64,000 nt of DNA from Paragemmobacter ruber (lineage in GTDB: Bacteria; Pseudomonadota; Alphaproteobacteria; Rhodobacterales; Rhodobacteraceae): contig NZ_JAAATW010000001.1 of the NCBI RefSeq assembly GCF_009908315.1, positions 1,488,001 to 1,552,000 of the forward strand, read 5' to 3'. The stretch's first letter is position 1. Each line of letters opens with the position of its first letter. Shown here piece after piece: positions 7,695 to 16,436 of this stretch. The translations under genes and the position numbers were made by a program. Under the pieces are notes generated by a model, which saw only the letters and a program-made list of their open reading frames with translations, did no database searches and was not told the origin of the DNA.

Positions 7695-9541
7695 ACCTGT
7701 CCGCCACCCTTGGCAATCTGATTGATGCCTTCCGCCCCGCCGACGGCCCGCCGCCGCGAAAGCTGGGCGCCTTCATGAACTGGTCGCTGCGCGGATCATG
7801 GCCCATGCTGGTGATCGCGGGCATCCTGTCGTCGCTCGCCGGGGTGACAGAGGTCGTTTCTGCCCTCATCCTCGGCTGGGTGATCGACGCGGCCCTTGCC
7901 TCCGGGCCGGATCGCTTCTTCGTCGATCATGGCCTGCTGATCGCCGCGTTCCTGATCTTCTACATGCTGCTGCGGCCGCTCGCCTTTGGCATATCTTCAG
8001 CGTCGAACTCCATCATCGTGGGGCCGAACGTCCTGCCCCTCGTCCTGTCGCGCCTGCACCGCTGGACGCTCGGTCAGGCCGTCACCTTCTTTGACAACGA
8101 TTTCGCGGGCCGCATCGCCACCAAACAGATGCAGGCCGCCCGCGCCGTCACCGATGTCGCGACCGAGGTGATCAACACCGTCTGTTTCGCCCTCGCCTCG
8201 GTCATCGGGTCGGTCGTGTTCCTTCTGGTGATCGACGCCCGCATCGCCATGGCGCTGGCCGTCTGGCTCGTGGTCTATGTCCTTCTGATCCGCTTCTTCA
8301 TGCCGCGCGTCCGCGTGAACTCCGCCGCCCGCGCCTCGGCCCGCGCCATGGTGTCGGGGCAGGTGGTGGACACGATCACCAACATCAAGACGGTGAAACT
8401 CTTCGCACATGCCGCGTTCGAGGATCGCGTCGCCCTGAAATCCATGGAAGTGTTCCGCGAAAAATCGCTGGAATTCGGCGTCATCTCCACATGGTTCCGC
8501 TTCTCGCTGATGACGGTGGCGGGGATCCTGCCCGTCCTTTTGATCGGCGGCGCGGTCCTGCTGTGGATGCAGGGCGCGGCCACGGCGGGCGACATCGCCG
8601 CCTCGGGCGCCATCGCCATGCGCATCGCCCAGATGTCGGGCTGGGTCAGCTTCACCCTGATGTCCATCTACACCAGCGTGGGCGAGGTGGAGGATGGCAT
8701 GAAAACCCTCGCCGTGCCGCACGCCCTTGCCGATGCGCCGGATGCGCACGACCTGCCACCGATCCGGGGCGAAGTTCGCTACGACCATGCCAGCTTTGCC
8801 TATGGCCGCCAGCGCGGCGGGGTGGAACAGATCGACCTCACCATCCGCCCCGGCGAAAAGCTGGGCATCGTCGGCGCGTCCGGCGCGGGGAAATCCTCGC
8901 TCGTCTCGCTGCTCCTGCGGCTCTACGATACCGAAGAGGGCGCGGTCCTGATCGACGGGCATGATGTCCGCACCGTCACGCAGGAATCCCTGCGCCGCCA
9001 GATCGGCATGGTCACGCAGGAAACCGCGATGTTCAACCGCTCCGCCCGTGACAACATCGCCTATGGCAATCCCGGCGCAAGCGACGAGGCGATCATCGCC
9101 GCCGCCCGCGCGGCCGAGGCGCATGATTTCATCGTGAACATGGTCGATCACAACGGGCGCAAGGGCTATGACGCCTTCCTCGGCGAACGCGGTGTGAAAC
9201 TCTCGGGCGGCCAGCGCCAGCGCATCGCCCTTGCCCGCGCCTTCCTCAAGGATGCCCCCATCCTCGTGCTGGATGAGGCCACCTCTGCGCTGGATTCCGA
9301 GGTGGAGGCGAACATTCAGGAAGCGCTCGGCCGCGTCATGCAGGGAAAGACGGTGCTTGCCATCGCGCACCGACTGTCCACCATTTCCGCCATGGACCGC
9401 ATCATCGTCATGGACAATGGCCGCATTGTCGAAGAAGGCACCCATGATGCCCTTCTCGCCAAAGGAGGCCTTTACGCCCGCTACTGGAACCGCCAATCCG
9501 GCGGCTTCATCGGGACGGATGAACAGGAAGCGGCGGAGTGA
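7691..9541 (+). CDS. ABC exporter half-transporter B (TMD-NBD)
   Basis: A 616-residue paralogue of the preceding half-transporter with the same layout: transmembrane domain (about 30-330) and ATPase domain. Walker A is GASGAGKSS, the signature is LSGGQRQR, Walker B is ILVLDEATSALDS and the H-loop is IAHRLST. Both ends of the NBD, including the terminal GGFIG segment, match the upstream paralogue, which points to tandem duplication. The ATGA overlap implies coupled translation and near-equal dosage. Both sites look catalytically competent, unlike heterodimeric exporters with one degenerate site. Confidence 0.88.
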   Translation: MNLSATLGNLIDAFRPADGPPPRKLGAFMNWSLRGSWPMLVIAGILSSLAGVTEVVSALILGWVIDAALASGPDRFFVDHGLLIAAFLIFYMLLRPLAFGISSASNSIIVGPNVLPLVLSRLHRWTLGQAVTFFDNDFAGRIATKQMQAARAVTDVATEVINTVCFALASVIGSVVFLLVIDARIAMALAVWLVVYVLLIRFFMPRVRVNSAARASARAMVSGQVVDTITNIKTVKLFAHAAFEDRVALKSMEVFREKSLEFGVISTWFRFSLMTVAGILPVLLIGGAVLLWMQGAATAGDIAASGAIAMRIAQMSGWVSFTLMSIYTSVGEVEDGMKTLAVPHALADAPDAHDLPPIRGEVRYDHASFAYGRQRGGVEQIDLTIRPGEKLGIVGASGAGKSSLVSLLLRLYDTEEGAVLIDGHDVRTVTQESLRRQIGMVTQETAMFNRSARDNIAYGNPGASDEAIIAAARAAEAHDFIVNMVDHNGRKGYDAFLGERGVKLSGGQRQRIALARAFLKDAPILVLDEATSALDSEVEANIQEALGRVMQGKTVLAIAHRLSTISAMDRIIVMDNGRIVEEGTHDALLAKGGLYARYWNRQSGGFIGTDEQEAAE

Positions 9542-9560
9542 TCCGCCAAAAGGGGCAGGA

Positions 9561-9983
9561 ATGGATTACGCAACCGTCGGGGGCGCAACGCTGGGCCAGT
9601 CGCTGCGCGGGATCGGGCTGAACATCCTGACGCGCGACGCGGGCGCGCTGGCCCGTTTCGTGGCCGATGTGTTCGGCCTTGATCTTCTGCGCGCCAGCCC
9701 GGATTTCGCCCTTGTCCGCCATGACGGGCAGATCCTGCAATTCCACGCCGACAGCACCTTCGCGGGCCATCCGCTGCATGATCTTCTGCCCGAAAACCCG
9801 CCGCGCGGGGTGGGCCTGCAGATCTACCTCTTCGGCACCGATCCCGATGCCGCCGCCACCCGCGCCCCGGCCTTGGGCGGCACCGTCGCCGAACCCCCGC
9901 GCGACAAACCGCACGGCCTGCGCGAAGCCACCATCCTTGCCCCGGAAGGCCAGGCCTTCACGGCGGCCCGGGCGCTGCCATGA
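9561..9983 (+). CDS. VOC (glyoxalase/bleomycin resistance) family protein
   Basis: A 140-residue vicinal-oxygen-chelate protein. The opening GIGLNILTRDAGALARFVAD resembles the first beta-alpha-beta unit of the fold, and residues about 85-138 form the second unit ending EATILAPEGQAF. The family includes dioxygenases, isomerases and binding proteins; the function here is not identifiable. It starts 19 bases after the ABC gene and its stop overlaps the start of the rRNA methyltransferase by ATGA, so it is probably the middle gene of an operon. Confidence 0.78.
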   Translation: MDYATVGGATLGQSLRGIGLNILTRDAGALARFVADVFGLDLLRASPDFALVRHDGQILQFHADSTFAGHPLHDLLPENPPRGVGLQIYLFGTDPDAAATRAPALGGTVAEPPRDKPHGLREATILAPEGQAFTAARALP

Positions 9984-11209
9984 TCCTGACAATCGAACGA
10001 ATCGGCCATCTGGGCGATGGCATCGCCCGCGGCCCGGATGGCCCGATCTACGCCCCGCAAACCCTGCCGGGGGAACAGGTCGAAGGCACCCTGCAAGGCG
10101 ACAGCCTGACCGATATCCGCATCCTCACCCCCGCGCCCGACCGCAAGAAACCGCCCTGCGCCCATGCCCGCACCTGTGGCGGTTGCCTGATGCAGCACGC
10201 CTCCGATTCCTTTGTCGAAAACTGGAAAGAGGGAATCGTGCGCGGCGCCCTCGCCGGGCAGGGGCTGGATGCGCCCTTCCGCCCCACCCATACCTCGCCC
10301 GCCCGCACCCGCCGCCGCGCCACGCTCGCCGCGCGCAAGACAAAGGGCGGCGCGCTTCTGGGCTTTCACGCCCGCGGGTCCGACCTGATCATCCCCGTCC
10401 CGAATTGCCAGCTTCTCCACCCCGATCTCATCGCTACCTTCCCCGCGCTCGAGGCGATCACCCGCCTCGGCGGGTCGCGCACGGTCGAACTCGCGCTCAC
10501 CGTGACGCGCAGCCTTGCCGGTCCCGATGTGGCCGTCACCGGGGGCAAGCCGCTGGATGCCGCGCTGCACCTTGATCTCGCCCGCCTCGCCGAACAGCAC
10601 GGCCTTGCCCGCCTGACATGGGATGGCGAAACCGTCGCCCTGCGCGCTGCCCCGATGCAGCGCTTTGGTCAGGCGCTGGTCGCCCCGCCCCCGGCGGCCT
10701 TCCTGCAAGCCACGGCTGATGGCGAATCGGCCCTCCTCGCCGCCGTGGCCGATGCCATCGGCCCCGACGCGCGCCGCATCGCCGATCTTTTCGCAGGCTC
10801 CGGCACCTTTGCCCTGCCGCTGGCCGAACGGGCCGAGGTGCACGCGGTAGAAGGCGATGCCGCCATGATGGCAGCGCTGGAAAAGGGCTGGCGCAACACG
10901 CCCGGCCTGAAACGCATCTCGACCGAGACGCGCGATCTCTTCCGCCGCCCGCTGGAACCCGATGAATTCAAAGGCATCGACGCCGTGGTGATCGACCCGC
11001 CCCGCGCCGGGGCCGAGGCGCAGTTCGCCACCCTGTCGCGCAGCGCGGTTCCCGTCATCGCAGCGGTATCCTGCAACCCCGCCACCTTCGCCCGCGACGC
11101 GCGGATGCTGGTGCAGGCGGGCTGGCACCTCGATTGGGTGCAGGTCGTGGATCAGTTCCGCTGGTCATCCCATGTCGAACTCGCCGCCCGGTTCCGCCGC
11201 CCCGCATGA
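9980..11209 (+). CDS. Class I RNA methyltransferase, RlmD/RumA-like
   Basis: A 409-residue 23S rRNA (uracil-C5) methyltransferase-like enzyme. The N-terminal TRAM-like part (about 1-50) is followed by the iron-sulfur motif CAHARTCGGCLMQH (two of the cluster cysteines in CGGC). The SAM-binding loop is DLFAGSGTFALPLA, the NPPR-like motif is IDPPRAG, and the catalytic cysteine is in AVSCNPATFARD. The enzyme methylates uracil in rRNA or tRNA using SAM. Assignment to RlmD (U1939) rather than a related uracil methyltransferase is by overall similarity and is less certain. Confidence 0.88.
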   Translation: MILTIERIGHLGDGIARGPDGPIYAPQTLPGEQVEGTLQGDSLTDIRILTPAPDRKKPPCAHARTCGGCLMQHASDSFVENWKEGIVRGALAGQGLDAPFRPTHTSPARTRRRATLAARKTKGGALLGFHARGSDLIIPVPNCQLLHPDLIATFPALEAITRLGGSRTVELALTVTRSLAGPDVAVTGGKPLDAALHLDLARLAEQHGLARLTWDGETVALRAAPMQRFGQALVAPPPAAFLQATADGESALLAAVADAIGPDARRIADLFAGSGTFALPLAERAEVHAVEGDAAMMAALEKGWRNTPGLKRISTETRDLFRRPLEPDEFKGIDAVVIDPPRAGAEAQFATLSRSAVPVIAAVSCNPATFARDARMLVQAGWHLDWVQVVDQFRWSSHVELAARFRRPA

Positions 11210-11319
11210 ACGATGACACATCCGTGAGCGGCCCCTCCGAACGGCTGCCTAGCCAGACCGGGCGATTTGCGCTATGCGCAGGAAAAAAAAATCAAACAAA
11301 CGGCGAGGCGGGCAGTGGT

Positions 11320-11817
11320 ATGCGGTTCCTGAAGGTTTTTCTCATCCTTGCGCTGGCGGTGGGCTTGTCCGCCTGCGGCCCGCGGTCAAAATTCCTGAAA
11401 TATCGCGGCCCCGAGGTGACGTCGGTGCAGGTCCACAAGGCCGACCGCAAGATGTATCTGCTGCACAATGGCCGCGTGCTCGAATCCTATGACATCGCGC
11501 TGGGCTTCGCCCCGCAGGGCCACAAGCAGTTTGAAGGCGATGGCAAGACGCCCGAAGGCACCTATTACATCACGCACAAGAACCCGCGCTCGCGCTTCCA
11601 TCTGTCCTTGGGCATCTCGTACCCCAACATCGCGGATGCGGAATATGCCGAAGCGCAGGATAAATCCCCCGGCGGCGACATCTTCATCCATGGCGGCCCG
11701 CTGGGCCCCATCGCGCGCCGCGACTGGACCGAAGGCTGCATCGCCGTGACCAACCGGGAAATGGAACAGATCTATTCGATGGTCGAACCGGGCACCGTGA
11801 TTCACATCCTGCCCTAG
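11320..11817 (+). CDS. L,D-transpeptidase lipoprotein (YkuD domain)
   Basis: A 165-residue exported protein. Residues 1-18 are a lipoprotein signal with lipobox LSAC (C19). The YkuD catalytic motif has H124 (IHGG) and C140 in WTEGCIAV, as in ErfK/YbiS/YcfS enzymes. These make 3-3 crosslinks in peptidoglycan or attach proteins to meso-diaminopimelate. The start is the ATG of MRFLKVFLIL; the upstream frame extension overlaps the previous gene and lacks family similarity. A second YkuD protein lies 800 bases further on. Confidence 0.9.
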   Translation: MRFLKVFLILALAVGLSACGPRSKFLKYRGPEVTSVQVHKADRKMYLLHNGRVLESYDIALGFAPQGHKQFEGDGKTPEGTYYITHKNPRSRFHLSLGISYPNIADAEYAEAQDKSPGGDIFIHGGPLGPIARRDWTEGCIAVTNREMEQIYSMVEPGTVIHILP

Positions 11818-11830
11818 GTGCCGTGGCAAA

Positions 11831-11849
11831 CGGGGGCCAATGGCCCCCG
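11831..11849. terminator. GC-rich hairpin between converging genes
   Basis: An 8-bp perfect stem CGGGGGCC/GGCCCCCG with a 3-base loop lies in the 36 bases between two converging genes (L,D-transpeptidase and CAP protein). There is no clear U-tract on either side, so bidirectional termination is inferred from position and stem strength. Confidence 0.5.
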
Positions 11850-11853
11850 GATG

Positions 11854-12387
11854 TCAGACCAGCCCGGCGCTGCCCATGACCAGCGTCCACCAGATCTTGC
11901 CATTCTGTTCCTGGAACCAGGCAAAGCCCATTTCGGTGGCATTGGGATCAAGGATCACCGCCCGCATGTCGGGGCTTTCCATCCATGTGGCCAGCGTTTC
12001 CAGTTCCGTCTCGAACGTCTCGGAAATCAGCTCACCCGTCAGCTTGCCGCCATAGCCCACGCGCCGCACCCGCTCCAGCGGCGAAGACCCGTCCGATCCG
12101 AAATGCCAGGGCCGGTTCTGCACCGACATGTCGCGCGAATGGGTCGCCGCCGCCGCGTTCAGCTGCGCGTTCAACGTGACCGGCCGCAGGTTGCGCGACT
12201 GCCGCAGCGCATTCACCGAATCCAGAAGCCGGTATTCGATCACGCCCGCACCCTGCGCCTGCGTGTTATAGACCTGCGGCAGCGGCAACCCGTCCGGCCC
12301 CAGCTTCGGCCCCTCACCCATCGAAGGCGCACAGGCCGCCAGCAGAACCGCAGCCCCGCCCAACATCAGCATCCCACGTCTGTTCAT
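11854..12387 (-). CDS. CAP-domain (SCP/PR-1) lipoprotein
   Basis: A 177-residue exported protein with an N-terminal signal and lipobox LAAC (C19). The rest is a CAP domain: LLDSVNALRQSRNLRPV, then NAAAATHSRDM with the family histidine, and ELISETFETELETLATWMES. The terminal part, where the family has GVG(Y/F)A, reads EMGFAWF. CAP proteins bind lipids or cell-wall ligands; the bacterial YkwD type is of unknown role. It faces the first L,D-transpeptidase tail to tail and the second one back to back, which suggests envelope work. Confidence 0.85.
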   Translation of the reverse strand: MNRRGMLMLGGAAVLLAACAPSMGEGPKLGPDGLPLPQVYNTQAQGAGVIEYRLLDSVNALRQSRNLRPVTLNAQLNAAAATHSRDMSVQNRPWHFGSDGSSPLERVRRVGYGGKLTGELISETFETELETLATWMESPDMRAVILDPNATEMGFAWFQEQNGKIWWTLVMGSAGLV

Positions 12388-12615
12388 CGTACCGCTTGCC
12401 CCCTGCGCCCCGGCGCCTGCTCCTTTGCCTGCTCTTAGCGAAACCGGCCCTTCAGTTCAAACGCAACCCGCAACCCCGCGTCAGAGTCGCGCGGCTTTGC
12501 CGATTGACATGTCTTTGATTTGCCCAAAGGCGCAAAAATCGCTATTGCCCTAGAAAAACGGGTTGCCAACGCGCGCAGACGCGGCCGCCCGAAGACCTGA
12601 AGGGGCAAGCAGACC

Positions 12616-13227
12616 ATGACTGATGATCCGAAACTCCGCCTGAACCGCCGCCATTTCGTGACGGCTGCCTCTGCCGCGCTGGGCGCGGGCGCGCTGGGTG
12701 CGATGCCCGCCTTTGGCATGGAGGGCTCTACCGAAGTGCTGCCCGGCGCCTCCAGCTCGGTGCGCAACAACGCCTCCAGCTTCCGCATGCTGGATTGGCA
12801 GGGCTATTTTGAGAATACCCGCAACGGCGCGATCCTTGTCGATCTCACCTCGCGCGCGCTGCATTTCTGGTCCGAGGATCAGTCGATCTATCGCCTCTAC
12901 CCCACCTCGGTCCCGCTGTCCGAAGACCTCACCCGCCGGGGCCGCACGGAGGTTGTGCAAAAGGTCGTGGCCCCCACATGGCGGCCCACCCCGGCCATGC
13001 TGGAACGCAATCCCGAATGGCCCGCCGTGGTCGAAGGCGGCGCACCCGACAACCCGCTGGGAACGCACGCACTTTACCTGTCATGGACCTATTACCGCAT
13101 CCACGGCACCCATGACACGCGCAAGATCGGGCGCCGCTCGTCGAACGGCTGCGTCGGGCTTTACAACGAACATATCCAAGAATTGTTCGCACTGACCAAA
13201 GTCGGCACTCAGGTGTTGCTAATTTGA
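12616..13227 (+). CDS. L,D-transpeptidase, probable Tat-exported
   Basis: A 203-residue YkuD-family protein. The N-terminus has a twin arginine (NRRHFVT) followed by an alanine-rich hydrophobic stretch, suggesting Tat export. The catalytic region includes H163 (HGTHD) and C179 in SSNGCVGL, the classical L,D-transpeptidase signature. It would act on periplasmic peptidoglycan. The gene is divergent from the CAP lipoprotein gene; the 228-base interval between them holds a TTGACA hexamer at 12504-12509 but no convincing -10 partner. Confidence 0.88.
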   Translation: MTDDPKLRLNRRHFVTAASAALGAGALGAMPAFGMEGSTEVLPGASSSVRNNASSFRMLDWQGYFENTRNGAILVDLTSRALHFWSEDQSIYRLYPTSVPLSEDLTRRGRTEVVQKVVAPTWRPTPAMLERNPEWPAVVEGGAPDNPLGTHALYLSWTYYRIHGTHDTRKIGRRSSNGCVGLYNEHIQELFALTKVGTQVLLI

Positions 13228-13372
13228 CGATATGCGCCTCAACGGCGCGTTTTGGCGTCGAGCCAAGTTGCAATCCGGCAAAGTTGCTGCTTAACAGAAG
13301 CCACGAGGTATATCTTGGGTGCATGTCGTCGCCTCTGCAACATTCGGCGTCATGCGATAACTGGAGGTTAAT

Positions 13373-13552
13373 ATGAAGAAACTTGCGCTCGCTGCCGCTC
13401 TGACGGTTGCCGCCTCGACCGCTTTCGCCGGCGGCATGGTTGAACCGGTCATGGAACCGGAAGTTGTCGAAGCGAACACGTCGTCCTCGGCTGGCGGCAT
13501 CGTTGTTCCGCTGCTGCTCCTGCTGGTCATCGCGGCTGCTGCCTCGAACTGA
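13373..13552 (+). CDS. Small secreted/membrane-anchored protein, unknown function
   Basis: A 59-residue gene. The ATG follows a strong ribosome site (GGAGG, 7 bases upstream). Residues 1-19 form a typical signal peptide ending AFA. A short acidic, proline-containing segment (about 22-38) follows, and residues about 41-57 are a hydrophobic helix (GGIVVPLLLLLVIAAAAS). The mature protein is therefore about 40 residues, with one possible membrane span. A strong rho-independent terminator lies 21 bases downstream, so it forms a single-gene transcript. I do not recognise a function. Confidence 0.72.
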   Translation: MKKLALAAALTVAASTAFAGGMVEPVMEPEVVEANTSSSAGGIVVPLLLLLVIAAAASN

Positions 13553-13573
13553 TCTGTCGGATCACGATACAGG

Positions 13574-13612
13574 AAAGGGTCGGTGGCTTGGCCACCGACC
13601 CTTTTCCTTTTC
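13574..13612 (+). terminator. Rho-independent terminator
   Basis: A 14-bp perfect stem (AAAGGGTCGGTGGC, loop TTG, GCCACCGACCCTTT) is followed by TTCCTTTTCC. It ends the 59-residue gene and may also act on hemH transcription from the right, since the A-rich left arm gives a T-run on the other strand. Confidence 0.88.
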
Positions 13613-13656
13613 CGCCCCAAGGGGTCTGATCGCCGCGATCCGGCCCGACCGGGTGC

Positions 13657-14769
13657 TCAGCGCACCCAGCCGGTCAGGTTTTCCTCGATCACGCTGACCA
13701 GCGCGTCGATATGCGCATCGTCATCGTTCAGGCAGGGGATATAGGTGAACACCTCGCCCCCCTCATGCTCGAACGCCTCGCGGATCTCGCCGTTGATCTC
13801 TTCCAGCGTCTCGATGCAGTCCGCCGAAAAGGCAGGCGCAATCACCGCGATCTTCTTCTTCCCCTGCTTGGCCAGTTCGGCCACATGCTCCACCGTGTAG
13901 GGGCGCAGCCATTCCTCGGGGCCAAAGACCGACTGGAACGTGGTGTCGATCGACCCCTTCTCCCATCCCAGCCGCTCCCGCAGCAGGCGCGAGGTTTTGG
14001 CGCATTGGCAATGGTAGGGATCGCCCTCCATCAGATACCGCTTGGGCATCCCGTGATAGGACGCGACAAGGACATCGGGCTTGTGGTCCAGTTCCGCATA
14101 GGCCCGCTCCACCGATTGGGCCAGGGCCTCGATATAGGCCGGATGCTCGAAATACTCCGGCACGGTGCGCACCGAAGGCTGGCGCTTTTCCTTCATCAGC
14201 GCGCGAAAGAACTGGTCATTCGCCGTGGCCGACGTCGCACCCGCGTAATGGGGATACAGCGGGAAGAACAGGATCTTCTCACACCCCGCCTCCACCATTT
14301 CCCGCACCTTCGATTCCGTCGAAGGGTTACCATAGCGCATGCAGAAATCGACCATCACCTCATCGCCATGCTTGGCGGCCATGGTTTCGGCGATCTTGCG
14401 CGTCTGGTTCTTGGTGATCGTCAGCAGCGGGCTTTCATTCAGCTCGTGGTTCCAGATCAGCTTGTAATTCGCCCCCGATGAAAAGGGCCGCTTCGACAGG
14501 ATCACCAGCTGCAACAGTGGCTGCCAGATCCAGGCCGAATAATCCACCACCCGCTTGTCCGACAGAAACTCGTTCAGATAGCGCCGCATCGACCAGTAAT
14601 CGTAATTGTCCGGCGTCCCCAGATTGGCGACCAGAACACCGACCTTGGCCCGCCGCACCTTCGGATGGTCTGCCGGGGCATGGGCAAGCCGCCCCTGACC
14701 GGGCTGAATCATGGCCGGGCGCGCGTCCGTCTGGGCGAAGCCCGCGTTCTGTGCCTTGGCATCCAGCAT
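13657..14769 (-). CDS. hemH: Ferrochelatase (HemH)
   Basis: A 370-residue ferrochelatase, which inserts Fe2+ into protoporphyrin IX in the last step of haem synthesis. Family features are VLVANLGTPD near the N-terminus, FFPLYPHYAGAT, SYHGMPKRY with the metal-binding histidine, and DPYHCQCAKTSRLL. The start is the ATG preceded by AAGGAAAACACC; an in-frame ATG 13 codons further upstream lacks a ribosome site. About 45 N-terminal residues precede the conserved domain. It converges on the small secreted protein gene. Confidence 0.95.
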   Translation of the reverse strand: MLDAKAQNAGFAQTDARPAMIQPGQGRLAHAPADHPKVRRAKVGVLVANLGTPDNYDYWSMRRYLNEFLSDKRVVDYSAWIWQPLLQLVILSKRPFSSGANYKLIWNHELNESPLLTITKNQTRKIAETMAAKHGDEVMVDFCMRYGNPSTESKVREMVEAGCEKILFFPLYPHYAGATSATANDQFFRALMKEKRQPSVRTVPEYFEHPAYIEALAQSVERAYAELDHKPDVLVASYHGMPKRYLMEGDPYHCQCAKTSRLLRERLGWEKGSIDTTFQSVFGPEEWLRPYTVEHVAELAKQGKKKIAVIAPAFSADCIETLEEINGEIREAFEHEGGEVFTYIPCLNDDDAHIDALVSVIEENLTGWVR

Positions 14770-14827
14770 GGTGTTTTCCTTGAAATCCTGATCCCAAAGG
14801 CGGGACATATAGGCTTATACGCCCCGG

Positions 14828-15652
14828 TCAACCATTCGGTTCAGTGTCAGGCAGCCGCACCTCGCGCACCGACAGCGCGTCGGCCAATCTTTGGGCAGCC
14901 GTGCCGGGACGCAGCGGTTTTTGCTGGCTTTCATGCGGGGCCCAGCCCGTCAGTCCGATGATCTCGAATGTCGCGCTCAGCCGCCCATCGGCCAGGGCGT
15001 GGTGCTCTGCATAAAGCTCGGCCGCGCGGGCGAACACCGCGCGCCGCGTGGGCCGCCGCAGGCGCGCGGCCAGCGCATTGCCCTCGCCCATCTGCCGCAG
15101 ATCGCGCAAAAGCGCGCCGAAATCGCCATAACTCACTGTTTTCGTGAAACTGTCCGCCACCGGCAGCGCAAAGCCCGCCCGTTGCAACAGCGCCCCCAGA
15201 TCGCGGATCTCGCCCATCGGCAGCACGCGCGGCGACAGGCCACCCGTCACCTCGGCCTCGGCCTGCGCCAGACAGGCCCGCAACTCCGCCAAGGTCTGCC
15301 CCCCGAACAGAAACCCAAGGAACAGCCCATCCGCCCTGAGCGCCCGGCGGCACTGCACCAACTGCCCCACCGGATCATTCGCCCAATGCAGGCACAGCGC
15401 ATGGATCACCAGATCGTGACCGCCCGGCGGCAGGTCCAGCACCTCGTCATCTGCCACCTTGCGCGCCGCCATCGGCCACAGGTCGGCAAAAGGCGTGACC
15501 ACGGCCACATCCGTAAACGCCCTGTTAACCTCTGCCAGTCTCTCCTGCGCCTCCAGGGCCACCTCGTCATGCAGGAACAGCGCCGCGCGCTCGGCGCGCT
15601 CGCGGTTGCGGGTCAGGGCCTGCCGGTCGGTCAGAAGGGGCGGTGTCTGCAT
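14828..15652 (-). CDS. Methyltransferase-like protein (BioC/NDUFAF5 type)
   Basis: A 274-residue protein of the class I SAM-dependent methyltransferase fold. The helical N-terminal RNRERAERAALFLHDEVALE and the segments LVIHALCLHWANDPVGQL and LRADGLFLGFLFGG match the BioC-like group related to mitochondrial NDUFAF5. The canonical glycine-rich SAM loop is poorly preserved, so catalysis is uncertain. Relatives are malonyl-ACP methyltransferases or the complex I arginine hydroxylase. It is divergent from comF with only 24 bases between start codons. Confidence 0.75.
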   Translation of the reverse strand: MQTPPLLTDRQALTRNRERAERAALFLHDEVALEAQERLAEVNRAFTDVAVVTPFADLWPMAARKVADDEVLDLPPGGHDLVIHALCLHWANDPVGQLVQCRRALRADGLFLGFLFGGQTLAELRACLAQAEAEVTGGLSPRVLPMGEIRDLGALLQRAGFALPVADSFTKTVSYGDFGALLRDLRQMGEGNALAARLRRPTRRAVFARAAELYAEHHALADGRLSATFEIIGLTGWAPHESQQKPLRPGTAAQRLADALSVREVRLPDTEPNG

Positions 15653-15676
15653 GGCGCGGAACATGAGGAAGCGGGA

Positions 15677-16396
15677 ATGGGAATGCAAGCGCTGGTCAGG
15701 CTGATCTACCCCGCGCAATGCCTGTCCTGCGGCGACAAGGTGGACACCGACTTCGCCCTCTGCCCGGCTTGCTGGCGGGATACGGGCTTCATCACCGGCC
15801 TTGTTTGTGACACATGCGGCACCCCCCTCCCGGGCGAAGATACCCAGCCCGTCCAGTGTGACGACTGCCTCACCCTCGCCCGGCCCTGGCATCAGGGCCG
15901 GGCGGCGCTTTTGTACCGCGATACTGGGCGCAAGCTGGTGCTGGCGCTCAAACATGGCGACCGCGGCGATCTCGCCCCGCCTGCCGCCCGCTGGATGCAG
16001 CGCGTGGCGGCACCCATCGTCACCCCCGGCATGATCGTGGCGCCGGTGCCGCTGCACTGGCTGCGCCTTGTCCGCCGCCGCTACAACCAGTCGGCCCTTC
16101 TCTCCGCCGCTTTTGCCCGCCTCGCCGCGCTCGACCATATCCCCGACCTGCTGCAACGCACCCGCCGCACGCCCACACAGGATGGCCGCGACCGCGACGG
16201 TCGCTTCCGCAATGTCCAGACGGCGATTCGCGCCCATCCCCGCCACGCCTCCCGCATCGCGGGCCGGGATGTCCTGCTCATTGATGATGTCATGACCAGC
16301 GGCGCCACCCTTGCCGCCTGCACCGAGGCCTGCCTTGCCGCAGGCGCAAGCCGGGTATCCGTATGTGTGCTGGCCCGCGTTGCTAAGGATGCCTAA
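15677..16396 (+). CDS. comF: ComF-family phosphoribosyltransferase-like protein
   Basis: A 239-residue ComF protein. The N-terminal zinc-binding part has cysteine pairs C15/C18, C29/C32 and C44/C47. A phosphoribosyltransferase domain follows with the PRPP loop DVLLIDDVMTSGATL (about 198-212). ComF proteins are needed for DNA uptake in naturally competent bacteria, although many non-competent species carry one. The start used is MGMQALVRLI; a second ATG two codons later is possible. A comF-grxC-amidase order is common in this family of bacteria, as I recall it. Confidence 0.9.
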   Translation: MGMQALVRLIYPAQCLSCGDKVDTDFALCPACWRDTGFITGLVCDTCGTPLPGEDTQPVQCDDCLTLARPWHQGRAALLYRDTGRKLVLALKHGDRGDLAPPAARWMQRVAAPIVTPGMIVAPVPLHWLRLVRRRYNQSALLSAAFARLAALDHIPDLLQRTRRTPTQDGRDRDGRFRNVQTAIRAHPRHASRIAGRDVLLIDDVMTSGATLAACTEACLAAGASRVSVCVLARVAKDA

Positions 16397-16436
16397 ATCC
16401 CTATAGTTCCGCGCAATCGCCAAAGGACCGCATCCC

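Noticed and set aside
7997-9496. 499-codon minus-strand frame under the second ABC gene
   Set aside because: Antisense to an intact ABC gene; low-complexity, histidine-aspartate-rich translation with no recognisable domain.
12504-12509. TTGACA as a -35 for the second L,D-transpeptidase
   Set aside because: No acceptable -10 at 16-18 bases; kept only as a remark.
14891-15676. N-terminal extension of the ComF frame
   Set aside because: It is antisense to the methyltransferase gene; ComF similarity starts exactly at the ATG near 15677.
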